DNA from: Humulus lupulus
Lineage: Eukaryota > Streptophyta > Magnoliopsida > Rosales > Cannabaceae
Reading direction: 5' to 3'
DNA length: 64,000 nt
Assembly: GCF_963169125.1 (NCBI RefSeq)
Contig: NC_084798.1
Location: forward strand, 104,425,970-104,489,969
Each line of letters starts with the position of its first letter. The first letter of the stretch is position 1. Of the stretch, positions 23,961 to 34,814 are shown one piece after another. The notes beneath the pieces were generated by a model. The model saw only the letters and a program-made list of their open reading frames with translations. It was not told the origin of the DNA and did not search any database. The position numbers and the translations under genes were made by a program.

Positions 23961-25484
23961 TTTGAGGCAGATGTCAGATAAGTAAACTAAAGAAATGACT
24001 AGAGCAGGTATTGAATTGGTGGTTGGACAGCTAGCAAACATCACTCTTTATTCTACACTCCTTGAGAGGATCAAGGAATCACAGGGGGAAGATCCCCAAT
24101 TGAGGAAACACATAGAGGGAGTCTTAGTCAGGGAGACTAAGGAATTTTCTATAATGGAGATGGGATTACTGAAGTACAAAGGTCAGATTTGTGTTCCAAT
24201 GGATTCTGGAATTTAGGGAGAGAATTTGGACGAGTCTCATACCATTCCCTATTCCTTACATCCGAGAATGACGAAAATGTACCAAGATTTGAGAACCTTG
24301 TATTGGTGGTCGTGAATGAAGAGGGATGTGGTGGATTATGTGGCCAAGTGTTTGACTTGTCAGGAAGTAAAGGTTGAACATCAGAGGCCAACAGGGTTAC
24401 TGCAACCTCTAGGGATTCTAGAATTTAAATGGGAGGATATCACCATGGATTTTGTGGTTGGGTTACCGAATTCCGTGGGACAACATGATTCGGTGTCGGT
24501 GATTGTGGATAGGTACACCAAGTCAGCCAACTTTTTGCCTATTAAGACAACTTATACCATGGAGCAGTATGCTCAGTTGTATATGAAGGAAATTGTATGA
24601 CTATATGGGGCTCCAAGGTCGACAGTATTCGACAGGGACCCCACCTTCACCTCCAAGTTTTTGGAGAGCTTGCAGAAGGCTATGGGCGCATAGTTGCGGT
24701 TTAGTGCCGCTTATCATCCTCAAACGGATGGAAAATCTAAGAGGATGATTCAGATACTGAAGGATATGTTACAAGCCTGCGTGTTGGATTTTGGGGGATC
24801 TTGGAGTAAGTATCTCCCTTTGATTGAGTTTTTGTACAATAACAGTTATCAAGCAACTATTGGAGTGGCTCCGTATGAAGTGTTATACAGGAGGAAATGC
24901 TGATCACCCATCCATTGGGATGAGACGGGTGAGAGGATGTATCTAGGTCCTGAGGTTGTTCAGAGGACTAGTGAGGCGATTGAGAATACTAGAGCTCGAA
25001 TGCTCACCTCCTAGAGTTGGCAAAAGAGTTACTGAGACATGAGATGTAGGAGTGTAGAGTTTCAGGTCGGGGGCCATGTGTTTCTCAGAGTTTCTCCCTT
25101 GAGAGGGGTGAAACTGTGTGGAGTAAGGGGCAAGTTGAGCCATAGGTTTGTTGGCCATTTTGAGATTTTGGAACGAGTTGGAGGGATATCTTACAGATTG
25201 GCAATGCCTCCATCTTTATTAGGGGTTCACAATGTGTTTCAAGTATCCATGCTCCAGAAGTATGTATCATATTCTACACACGTAATTCGTTATGAGAACT
25301 TGGAGCTGGATTAGCCGGTTCAGATTCTAGACCGAAAGGATAAAGTCTTGCAAAGCAAGACCATCGCCTTAGTGGAAGTACTGTGGAGGAACAACATAAT
25401 GGAAGAGGCGACTTGGGAACTTGAGATAGATATGCGGAATCGGTATCCTGAGTTATTCAGGTAATTTTGAGGGCAAAATTTCTG
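23961..25484 (+). pseudogene. pol: E4: integrase and chromodomain
   Basis: Zinc-binding part (SLHPRMTKMYQDL, CLTCQEVKVEHQRP), core with first Asp (ITMDFVVGLPN) and second Asp (FDRDPTFTSKF), then HPQTDGKSKRMIQ, where the catalytic Glu of SERTIQ has become Lys. C-terminal blocks: SPLRGVKLCGVRGKL, EILERVGGISYRLAMPP. Chromodomain: ILDRKDKVLQSKTIALVEVL, then WRNNIMEEATWELE. The gene ends LFR-stop at about 25464. Several stops are present, but the domain order is complete. The chromodomain is the heterochromatin-targeting module typical of chromoviruses. Confidence 0.9.
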
Positions 25485-25485
25485 T

Positions 25486-25499
25486 AAGGATGGGATAGT
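25486..25499 (+). other. E4 polypurine tract
   Basis: AAGGATGGGATAGT directly precedes the TGTAGGGCC start of the 3' LTR, as expected for the plus-strand primer. Confidence 0.7.
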
Positions 25500-25922
25500 T
25501 GTAGGGCCTTGATTAGCATGCTGGGAGGGCAGTAATTTATTTAATTATGCTAATATATGAATTTAATGATTATGTGATTAAAAATTCATGTTTAGGTGAA
25601 TTAAATATGCATGTGGGCCCCATCTGGTTATTCGAGGCATATTTGTAATTTTAGCCCGCTGAGGGCATAAATGTGATATATGTGTATATTGTGATTGATA
25701 CCATGAGTGAGTGGTGAAATATCTTTGATGCACGATCTGAGACGGTCAAAGGGAGCAGTTTAGCTAAATTGTCACAATGGGGTCGAATACCCGGCTCGGG
25801 AGGAGCCTAGGGGTATTTTGGGTAACATAGTTGGTGTTCGGGATTTATCGGGTAACGGGTAGTAATTTATCAATTATTTGGGAATGTCAGGATTGAATGG
25901 GGATTTATAGGAATACTCAAGG
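25500..25922 (+). mobile_element. E4 3' LTR, segment 1
   Basis: Family B LTR in + orientation; its first bases TGTA are followed directly by GGGCCTTGATTAGCATG, so about 27 bp of the usual 5' end are missing. It runs to ACTCAAGG, where OTA1 is inserted. The continuation is at 36649. Confidence 0.88.
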
Positions 25923-26844
25923 TGTTATCCCCGTTTCCTTCCCGGTGCCCGGGTCCACGCTTCGAGCCCTCGGGCCGCCCGAATGAGTTTGGGCTCGGCC
26001 TGGGCCCGTTCGGCAAAGAGTAAAATAGGCATTGGCAGACCAAGTCTAGATGACGCCCAAAGGGCATTCAGGAAGTGTCGTCTGGGATGGTCATACGGGA
26101 GATGGTATGAGTGTGACTTCCGGATGATAGTCGAGACCAAAGTAAATGATCCCGGAGCCTGGTAAACGGTCCGAGCTCCCGATAAATGGAGCGGGACCTT
26201 GACGAACGAAGGGGGAGATGGGTAAACGATCCCGGGTCGGTTGTCTGAGGTTGGCAAGGTAAAGCATCCGTGACCCTGACTTCGTCCCATGTAGCGTGGG
26301 GGTTGTCCCCACCCTTCACCTGCAAAAAAGGCTACCTCGGGATTGTACGCCGTTGGTTCAGACCTGCGCCATCACTGCTCTGACCGATCTTGTCCTCTGA
26401 ATCTGCCTTGTAACCTGAGATGCCCAGACTAAAGCCCCAATTTGTCGAATAACAGAAGTGGTTTGGGCAGGTCTAGTAGGTTCATATTAGTGTATTTTCT
26501 ATGTTTGAATCCTTTGTATTATGCTTCCATTAGAGAAGCCATCAGTATTTATACCCTTATTAGGCCCGGGTCAGCCCAGCCTAGGCCCAGTGCACCCGTC
26601 AACCTATAAATACAGGTAGTGGGACATTGGGGTAGGGGGATGTTTTTTGTGTACACAGTTACTCTGCTGAAACTTGTAGAAAACTCAATTGTTACAGATT
26701 CTCTAAGCTCTAATACAACCGTCTCGTGGAGTAAGGCTCATGAATGCCCCATACACGTAAAAATCTTACATGCAACTTCTAAACCCTTTCTTCTGAATCT
26801 CTCTTATCTTTTATTATCTTAGTTTCCGAAAAACTCAGTAAACA
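25923..26844 (+). mobile_element. OTA1 5' LTR
   Basis: Begins TGTTATCCCCG and ends CTCAGTAAACA (922 bp). The last 370 bp closely match the copy at the right end of the element (36286-36643). The insertion has a 5-bp duplication with one mismatch: CAAGG (25918-25922) and CAATG (36644-36648). The remaining 550 bp have no counterpart at the right end. GC-rich first half, AT-rich second half. Confidence 0.85.
26605..26612 (+). promoter_or_regulatory. OTA1 LTR TATA box
   Basis: TATAAATA in 'caaccTATAAATAcaggtagtggg'. The same site recurs in the 3' LTR at 36422-36429. Position and context fit the promoter of the genomic RNA. Confidence 0.7.
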
Positions 26845-26866
26845 TTTTGGTGCTTTCATTGAGAGC
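26845..26866 (+). other. OTA1 primer binding site
   Basis: TTTTGGTGCTTTCATTGAGAGC directly follows the LTR. It differs from the iMet-type site of the chromoviruses and is of the kind seen in Tat/Ogre-lineage elements. I do not assign the tRNA. Confidence 0.65.
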
Positions 26867-26903
26867 CTGAGAAAGGTAGAGTTAACCTCAAACATCTACA
26901 ATA

Positions 26904-29106
26904 ATGGTGAACACAAGACACACCACTTTCGACCCTACTAACCAAGAACTGGGCAATTGAGAGCCACTGCCCAACCAGCTCCTTCCTCAGAGTCCACTTG
27001 AGGATGCTCTCGATCAGATGTCCCAGCCCGACGAGTCGCAGAACTATGAAGGTGGAGCGGAATACGAGGAGGACTACTATGAGGAAGAGGGAAATGAAGG
27101 GGAATACCACGACTTGAAGCCCGAAGATCCCGAGATCCCAGAAGGAGTGGACCCCAACGAGGAGGATCCGGAGGTGACTAAACTGAGGCAGCATGTTCTA
27201 GACCAAGAAGCCAGGATTGCTGAGCAGAAGGAGACTACTCGGTGGATGCAAGAGTCCCTCCAAGCCTTACCAGCTTTCATAGCTGCCCAGGGTTCGGTGG
27301 CTAATCCCTTAGTTGTCCTGCCTCCGGGAACGTAACCGCCAGCTCTGTAGACCAGAAATGGCTCCCCTGAGGACACGAGCCTGATCCCTCCTCAGGGACA
27401 AGCACCAGAGCAAGGTTGGGGAAACCCAGACCGAGAGAAGAGGAAAAACCCTCCCGTCCCAAAAGTCGAGACCAGTCCCCGGCTTCTCCCTAGGAAAGAA
27501 AAGGTGCGCCCCATTCCAAGACAGGGCCACCCGAGCAATCCGCAAGGGACGCGGCCACAGGGTACCAGGCCCCGGTATGCCCCAGGGCAAGCCGAACGGA
27601 AATGGTCTTTACATCCCAGTGCTTCAGTGAAAAAAAGCCACCAGGAACGCCCACATAATGACGAGCATCACACCCTCAGCTTTGGGGACGATACGTCCTG
27701 GGTAGACCTGCGCGACGGGCTGAACGCTCGAAAGGAGCGGGCCCACAAGGAAAAGATCCGCCCCCGAGATGGCGACCTTAGAAATGATCTCAACTACAGG
27801 AGGAACGAGAGGGTTCCCTTAGAAGATGGTGTGGCCAGGAAGCTCATGGAGTAGTTGGCTACCTTGAAAAAGGTCACAAACTGCCTGGTCCGAAAGCAGG
27901 AAGGAGCAGACATTGATTCCAATTAAGAGGATAAGGAGCTCTGTGCGAGGCACATTCTGGACGCCAGGCTTCCCAAGGGATTCAAGATGCCGAGTCTAAC
28001 TACCTACACCGGGAAAATCGACCCCCGTGATCATCTATCCCGGTATAACCAATTAATGACCATGGCCCATGTCAGCGACGACGGCAAGAGCCTCTGTTTT
28101 TCAATCTCTCTAGGAAGAGACTCAAGCCAGGATCAATCCAATCCTGGTCAGGGCTACAGTCGGTGTGTTTGCAAACAATTCGTGGCCGCCATTAGAATGG
28201 ACATGAAAATCAGTGCCCTCGCCAATATTAAATAGCTCCCTACTGAGACATTAAGAGCCTACATCCAGCGTTTCACCAAAGAGGCCTCCAAGACCAAGGT
28301 GGACGATGGGCAGCGCCTGGTGGCGTAGCAAGGCGGCTACCCTAGAGGAGTTCATAAGGAGGGCCCAAGGATTTATTGACTGGGAAGAGGCCCAGATCCA
28401 GGCGTTCGGATGGCAGCTGGCACCTCAGCCCAATGCCCAAGAATTTTCGAGATACGGGGTACAGTTTCCGGCACAACAATACGTCACTCCCCCGCATGGA
28501 CCAGGATCTGCAGCCGCGCCTAGGATGACCTTCGTCATGCCCAGAGTATATGGCCCTGCCTCTTCAGGGTACGTCCCAGCCCAGTCCACCCCTTTTTCTA
28601 GATACGGACTCACGTCGATCGGGTACAGTGCTGCCCCTGTCAGAGCTTAGCTATCCCAGGCGGGAGGAACTGAGGGGAGTGTGAACCCCTCCCGAGAGAA
28701 AAAATCCGGCAAGGGCCAAAACCGGTCCGAGCCGGCTAAGAAGGGAAAAAGGGGCTACGAGCTCCAATACTTGGAGTACACCAACCTAGTAGACACCAGG
28801 GAGAACATCTTCCTGGCCACAGAGAGGGCAGTTCATTACCGGAAGCCGACCCCCATGTTCAAAGGAGGAAGGAATAAGAGAGATACTAGTAAGCGGTGCG
28901 CCTATCATAAGGAGGTGGGCCACACGACCGAAGAATGCCGACAGCTTAAGGATGAGATCAAAAATTTGATCAAGTTAGGGCATCTTCACCAGTGGATCAG
29001 GATGCCCGTGGAAGTTCCGGGCCTGGCAGCAGTCCCCGGACAGTCCACAACCCCCAGTGCACCTGGAGCGTATCTGCCTCAGGAGGGTATGCAAAGGGTC
29101 CGGTAG
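26904..29106 (+). pseudogene. gag: OTA1 gag
   Basis: Opens MVNTRHTTFDPTNQE and has a stop after about 18 codons. It continues in the same frame with a strongly acidic stretch (about 27018-27170), then a basic Pro/Arg-rich region and a capsid-like block (MPSLTTYTGKIDPRDHLSRY, then RAYIQRFTKEASK). Around 28320 the frame shifts by one and continues with EEFIRRAQGFIDWEEAQIQA. The zinc-binding element CAYHKEVGHTTEEC (C-x2-H-x4-H-x4-C spacing, near 28900) is characteristic of this lineage rather than the CCHC of chromoviruses. Interrupting stops: after LGN, at the end of the first acidic segment, after GVARKLME, and after SALANIK. Confidence 0.88.
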
Positions 29107-29795
29107 TGCAGGCCACTCAAGGGGTCCCCACTATGCAAGCACCCGAGCCTAGAATGCCCTATCCGTTTGGGATCGCGCCCCCTCGGGTAGATGGCCATGT
29201 GGCCACTATCTCAGGTGGGCCTCATCTAGGAGGCCCGTCTCGAAATGATAAAAAATTCTATCTTAGCGAGCTCGACCACGATCAAGAGGTATGCCCTCTG
29301 GTCCAGGCCCCAGCTCAGCGCCTGAAACTGATGAACCTCCCTATCACCTTCATGGAAGACGATGTCCATAACGTCCATTTCCCACACCATGACCCTTTGG
29401 TCATAGACGCCCAGATCGCCAATAAATTGGTGTCCCGAGTGCTGGTGGATGACAGAAGCTTCGTCAACATTCTATTCAAGCCCGCCTTCATCGCGATTGG
29501 ATTAACTAAAATAGATCTGGCCTCATGCCCGACCCAGATCTATGGCTTCAACGGGAACGCAATACTCCCTATGGGAAAAATCCAGTTGCCCGTAACTTTG
29601 GGGAGCGAGATGCAATGCTCGTTCAAGTTCTATACGTTCGTAGTAGTGGACTGTCCCACTGCTTATAACATCATTTTTGGTCGCCCCGCATTGGTCGAGT
29701 TCGGGGCTACCACCTCCATCTGTCACCTATGCATGAAATTCCCTTGCAATAATGGGGGAGTGGGAACAGTCCGGAGAAATCAGAAGAGCGCCTAA
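29107..29795 (+). pseudogene. pol: OTA1 protease
   Basis: The frame from 28992 runs through a Pro-rich linker into the aspartic protease: DPLVIDAQIANKLVSRVLVD, then DRSFVNILF. The catalytic loop should read D-N/T-G-S-S; here it is D-D-R-S, so the essential Gly is lost. Later blocks (YGFNGNAILPMGKIQLPVTL, YNIIFGRPAL) are the usual flap and C-terminal region of plant OTA proteases. Frame clean for 267 residues but enzymatically dead by inference. Confidence 0.85.
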
Positions 29796-30560
29796 AAATG
29801 CTACCATGTGTCCGCCCGACCTATTTACATTGTCTAGGAAGAACCCCGCGAGGGAGTTGTCAGCCAGTTTCCTCCTCCAGCTAGAAGGATTTTTCACGAG
29901 GAGGACGAGCTGAACCCGCGGATAGGAGACGACCACATACTGGAACCCATGGATGAGATTGAAAAGGTGTGCATTAATGACACAGACCCGACTAGGGTAA
30001 TCTAAGTCAGGAAGAATCTGACAGCAAAGGTCCGGGTCGCAATCATCGCCAGGTAAAGGAGAACCAGGACATCCTAGCCTGGTCTCATTCGGATATGATG
30101 GGGATCGACCGTAACATCATCTGCCATGCTTTGAACATCAGCAAAGATAAGACCCCGGTCCGACAAAAACGAAGGCCTCTGGGAACGGAAAGGGCAGAGG
30201 CCCTCAAGCTAGAAGTTGAAAAGCTTTCTTTGATCAACTTCATCTGCAAAGCTGTATATCCCGTTTGGCTGACCAACCCGGTTCTGGTACCAAAACCGAT
30301 CGGGACCTAGAGGACATGCATCGATTTCACAGATCTCAACAAGGCTTGTCCAAAAGATTTCTTCCCGCTTCCTCAGATTGATCAAATGGTGGATGTGACA
30401 TCTGGGTACGAGATCTTGAGTTTCATGGATGCCTACTCAGGCTACAATCAGATCTCTATGCATGTAGCAGACCAGGAGCATACTAGTTTCCAGAGCGACA
30501 AAGGGATATACTGCTACATCGTCATGCCTTTCGGGCATAAAAATGTCGGAGCTACCTAGC
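29796..30560 (+). pseudogene. pol: OTA1 RT, N-terminal part only
   Basis: The lead segment (EIEKVCINDTDPTRVI) is followed by broken blocks of the RT N-terminus: MGIDRNIICHALNI, RRPLGTERAEALKLEVEKL, VWLTNPVLVPKP, then after a stop CIDFTDLNKACPKDFFPLP, DAYSGYNQISMH and YIVMPFGHKN. It stops near 30560, just before the catalytic YxDD box. The sequence then jumps to the integrase C-terminal part, so palm, thumb, RNase H and most of integrase are deleted (about 3 kb expected for the lineage). Confidence 0.87.
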
Positions 30561-31087
30561 AGAGGTCGAAAGGAACATTGAAGAAACCTGTAAGAGACAG
30601 TGGCCCGAAGAGTTTCCCCACGAGCTGTGGGCATACCGGACCACCGAAAGGAACATCCACCGGACACACTCCTTACTCCATGGTGTATGGGTGCGAAGTT
30701 GTTATCCTGGTAGAAACTGCCATCCTGTCCCACAGAAGAGACACGTACGATCTCGCCCAGAACCACGCCTTACTCCAGGAATCCCTTGATCTCATCTAGG
30801 AGATTCGAGAAGAGTCTCAAGTTCAGCTGAAGATGTACCAAGGCAAGATCGCGCACCATTTTAACTTGAAGGTAAAATGTCGAAGGTTTGAAACTAGCGA
30901 TCTGGTCCTACGAAGAGTCTTCCCTGCAACCCAAGATCCGGGAGTGGGGGTTATGGGTCCAAATTGGGAAGGGCCGTACGAAATTCAACATGAAGTTTGT
31001 CCGGGAATGTACCATTTAAAACGACTCGATGGCACGAAAGTCCCAAGGGCCTGGAACACGGAACATCTCCATAAGTACTGTCAGTAG
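30561..31087 (+). pseudogene. pol: OTA1 integrase C-terminal part
   Basis: Begins around KRQWPEEFPHELW-like sequence with frame changes, then TPYSMVYGCEVVILVETAIL, QNHALLQESLDLI and the tail LVLRRVFPATQDPGVGVMGP, WEGPYEIQHEVCPG, WNTEHLHKYCQ with a stop at 31087. The same blocks are at 7797-8280. The catalytic DDE residues lie in the deleted segment. Confidence 0.87.
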
Positions 31088-31257
31088 TCAAGAGAGCATG
31101 TTTCAGCTTTATATTTTTGTTGTAAACAATGTACGCCTCAGGGAGATTCCTTGAATAATAAGAATGGCATGTACAAAATGTCATAAGGAAATATTATCAA
31201 ACAATGAAAATTCCAATCTGCTTCCATAAGCAAGTGACCTGAGACCAGTCTCCGCTC

Positions 31258-31267
31258 ACTTGGGGGG
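31258..31267 (+). other. Internal purine-rich motif ACTTGGGGGG
   Basis: Lies 171 bp after the pol stop in 'gaccagtctccgctcACTTGGGGGGtatc'. A near copy sits after pol in the fragment at 8464-8473. It resembles the true polypurine tract of OTA2 (ACTTGGGGGAAAAA, 44655-44668). Function unknown. Confidence 0.5.
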
Positions 31268-31315
31268 TATCTCTGGTATGAACAAATACGAGAGAAAAAA
31301 CAGAGCAAGAAATTG

Positions 31316-32003
31316 AAGGCCCAGGCCTGGTCCCGACCCAGACCGACAAGGTCTGGGGGGTAGAAACCCAGTTGGACACAAGGCTCAGGCCTAGTCCCGA
31401 CCAAGACCGACAAGGTCTGGGGGGTACAAACCCAGTTGGACAAAAGGCTCAGGCCTGGTCCTGATCCAAACCGACAAGGTCTGGGGGGTACAAACCCAGT
31501 TGGACACAAGGCTCAGGCCTGGTCCCGACCCAGATCTGGGGGTACAAACCCAGTTGGACATAAGGCTCAGGCCTGGTCCTGACCCATACTGACAAGGTCT
31601 GGTGGATACAAACCCAGTGGGACATAAGGCTTAGGCCTAGTCCCAACCCAGACCGATAAGGTCTGAAGGGTACAAACCCAGTTAGACATAAGGCTTAGGC
31701 CTGGTCCCGCCCTGAACGTACGCTGTCCAAGGGTACGATATAGAGGACCTAAAGCTCAGGCCTGGTCCCGCCCCGGACGGACGCTGTCCAAGGGTACGAT
31801 ATAGAGGATCCAAGGCTCAGGCCTAGTCGCACCCCCCCCCCCCCCCGGACGTACGCTGTCCAGGGGTACAGTATAGAGGACCTAAGGCTCAGCCCTGGTC
31901 CCGCCCCGGACGAACGCTGTCCGGGGATACGATATATAGGACCCAAGGCTTAGGCCAAGCCTAGTCCAGACGTGCGTAGTCTGGGAGATAAAATATCTAG
32001 TAG
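31316..32003. repeat. OTA1 minisatellite between pol and antisense gene
   Basis: Eleven tandem units of about 60-64 bp. All begin AAGGCTCAGGCCTGGTCCCG (with variants). The first six continue with 'acccagaccgacaaggtctg' and 'gggtacaaacccagttggac'; the last five continue with a different second half ('ggacgtacgctgtccaaggg', 'tacgatatagaggac'). One unit lacks 10 bp, and one contains a run of 15 C (31832-31846). Tandem repeats at this place are typical of Tat/Ogre-lineage elements. Open frames across it are artefacts. Confidence 0.93.
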
Positions 32004-32542
32004 GACGTATGGGCTACCCCTGTCCTAACATTTGGTTGACCGTGCATGGTTCCAAACAACAAAATATATGTCCGCGTCATTTCTACAACAGCTCAAGATA
32101 TCTAGAGCGCGGGTCCCAGGGGTAAGTTGTCTAAAATTAGTCTTATTAATGGCCCAGGCCATGGGAACCTAGTCTAGGTTTCAAAATAAGCTAATCAACT
32201 AAGCCCCGATGGTCCAGATCGTCAGATTTTCAACATTGGGGATTGGACGAATATATTCAGTGATAATTATCAATTCTTTAATGGCCCATGCCATTGGAAC
32301 CTGAGCAACAGGATTAAAGTAAGTAGATAAGTTAAGGTCAAGAATAATCTAGTCCAGGCCATTGGAACCAGTACCAAACACTCAGCTCATTCATGCAGTG
32401 GTAACACACTTAGTGAACACTTAACAGATGAAAATGGGAAAGCAATATGCAAAAGATAATGTGGATAAAACACCAAAAATCATCTTAGATGCATTCATGT
32501 CAATAAAAGTATTACAATTAAAAAGAATAAGCAGTCCCAGGT
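32004..32542. other. OTA1 spacer, probable 3' UTR of antisense gene
   Basis: No coding potential. It holds three copies of 'ggcccaggccattggaacc' (about 32153, 32282 and 32353), each containing the small palindrome TGGCCxxGGCCA or a variant of it. It lies just downstream of the antisense gene's stop codon, so it probably contains that gene's 3' UTR. Confidence 0.5.
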
Positions 32543-33181
32543 CTAGGCTTCTTCACCTCCAGACGCCTCCGATCCGGCCCTGTCCGCCTCGTCATCATCT
32601 AGAGGCTCCGCGTCGGCCTTCCCCTTGGCCTTGAATTCGGCTCTCTTCGCAGCGGGGTCAAGATAGAGCAGAAGGTTCATATTCTTGTCCTGGACCCAAG
32701 CCATATAGATGGCCTCATCGAAGGTGACGCCCAGCAAATCATCTGCCTGCTCTTTTTCGCGGCGGGTCTCGTCGTGCGCCTTCACCTCCTTGTGAAGCAA
32801 GCAATCCAATTCATGGACCCGGGCCTCCAGACTATTGACCCTCTCCCGGTCCTGGATGGATTGAGTCACAGCCGCCTCTTGCGAAGCCTTTACTCGAAGA
32901 AGCTCCGTCTCCAGATTGGCCACCAGCTCACCAGTCTTGGTTTCTTTCCGGGACAGAGCCTCTTCAAGCTGAAACTTAATCTGGGCAGACTCCGTGTGGT
33001 CCGCTTCGGCCTGAGCAACCACCTTGGCTAGGGTCATGTTGGCTTGGATTGTCTCCCTGGCCAGGGCCTCCTTGGCGACTTCCCTTTGGTTCACGGCCGC
33101 CTCCAGCTCCAGCTGGAGCGTCTCAATCTTCATGGCAGCCTCGGTCGCCAAGTCTGCATTCCGATGGGCCAGTAGAGTATC
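32543..33181 (-). pseudogene. Antisense gene last exon, coiled coil
   Basis: After the TTTGTTCCAG acceptor the frame is clean for 212 residues. It is strongly helical, with heptad-like leucines and alternating Glu/Lys (LQLELEAAVNQREVAKEALA, SLEARVHELDCLLHKEVKAH). A short conserved-looking segment follows (DEAIYMAWVQDKNMNLLLYL), then an acidic tail ending GGEEA-stop. The composition suggests a long coiled coil. Nothing in it indicates an enzyme. Confidence 0.8.
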
Positions 33182-34814
33182 CTGGAACAAAGAAAAGTTA
33201 GAAGAGTCCTTACTAAACAAGGAAAAGGAGAAACAGAAGATGCAAAATTAACTTACAGCGGTGGCCTGGTGGCGGAGAGCTTGGGAAATGAACAGCATGT
33301 CCTGATTGGCAATGGTGGCGTATCATTTTAGTTGGAGATTGGACATAGTATTCCCCACTTGGTTCAGTAGATCCGCCACGAACGGGGCCGTGTCTTGCCC
33401 CAATTTGGGGCGGAAACCCGTCTCGACAACCAGTCGATCCATGATCGGCTGGGGGGCGCTGAGTGCTGCCGAACGATTAGCAAATTCAACCTGACGACGA
33501 ATCATTAGGGCCTTGTAAACCTACTCCCTTCTTTTCCGACCACTCTCCCAGGTCCGGGAAATTAGTTTGGACTGCTCATCTCGGAGAATTGCCTCCTCCT
33601 CCTCGGGTAAGGCCGAGTGTACGGGGAGAATCGGTTGTCGAGAGATCCTTGGCAGTAGGGCGACTCTCCCTGGATGACTCCCCAGCTGAACCAACCTGCC
33701 TAGTCCTGGCCCTTTCGGCTCTCGGTCCCACCACATCTGCGCCCAAGTCCGCGGCTCTTTTCTCAGAGCTTTGGCTTGCCGATGGTTCCTGCTCTAGGTC
33801 AATCACCGGAGGGTGAGCAGGAAGGTCGGGGACCATTTTCGGGTCAACGGTCGTGATCGGAACCACTGCCAGGACCACCTCGCTGGATTGAAGCTCCGGC
33901 CCAGGCGTATGCTTAGGCGCGTTCCTAGTGGCCTTCCTGGCTGCGGCCCTCGCCTTGGTGGCCCGGGTCTTGAGGAACTGCTTCATCTTGTCCACGGGGT
34001 TGGACATATCAGAGTCTTCCGAAATAAACACAAACAAAAAAGAGTTAGTATAATGAATAAGTGAACAAAGAGATCAAGACTAAAAGTGATACAGGACGAA
34101 CCCTTATGTGGGTCCCAGACCTGACTCAATTCTCCTAATGCAAAAGAGAAGACTCGGTCCCCCATGTTGTCCAGGTGTAGAAAGTTCCTAAATTGAAGGA
34201 ACCCGGACAAGTACATGAGGATTTCTGAACCTACGGGAATGGGAGATGAAGGTCTCATTTCCCCTTCAGCCCCGAACACGGGGCCTCAGTGTGCTAGCCT
34301 ATCCCTAACTAAGTCCCCAACTTGGGGAGCATAAGTCAAAATCAGAGGTGAGTTACCTCACCCTGATACGCTAGCTTCAGGGGTCCCCGCGTTCGGCTGT
34401 GCCTCGTCGAAGAGGGCTTCCAGCTCCTCGGAAGCGGCTGCCTCCCTCTGCTGAGCTTGGTCCCTCTTTCATTTGGACGCGTCCACCAATGCCGCAGTCT
34501 CCACAGCCCTGATGTGTTCCAAGGCCAGCTCCTCCCTTAGTGCGAGGTCTTTCTCGCATTGTATCCCCCGGAGGCTTGGGGCCTTGATTGTTTGATGGGC
34601 CGCGAGCATCCCGACCACTCAGAGGTTGTCAGTGGTGACGTAGCCCCCCACATCCAATTCCTCTGTGCTTAGCTTGGAGTAAAATTTCTTCCGGTCCAGG
34701 ATGAATTTGGTGAGGGGAGTCTGGGTATAGGGTCCTGCCACCCAAGACAATGAGGAATAAAAAACCAAGACAAAAAAAAAAGAGGAAAAAGCCAGGGATC
34801 GGGAAACCACTTAC

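Noticed and set aside
31138..31946. Several open frames of 60-123 residues on the minus strand
   Set aside because: They are translations of the 60-64-bp minisatellite; repeated words such as GLYPPDLVG reflect the DNA repeat, not a gene.
31316..32003. CRISPR-like array
   Set aside because: Units are contiguous with no unique spacers, and the context is a plant retrotransposon.
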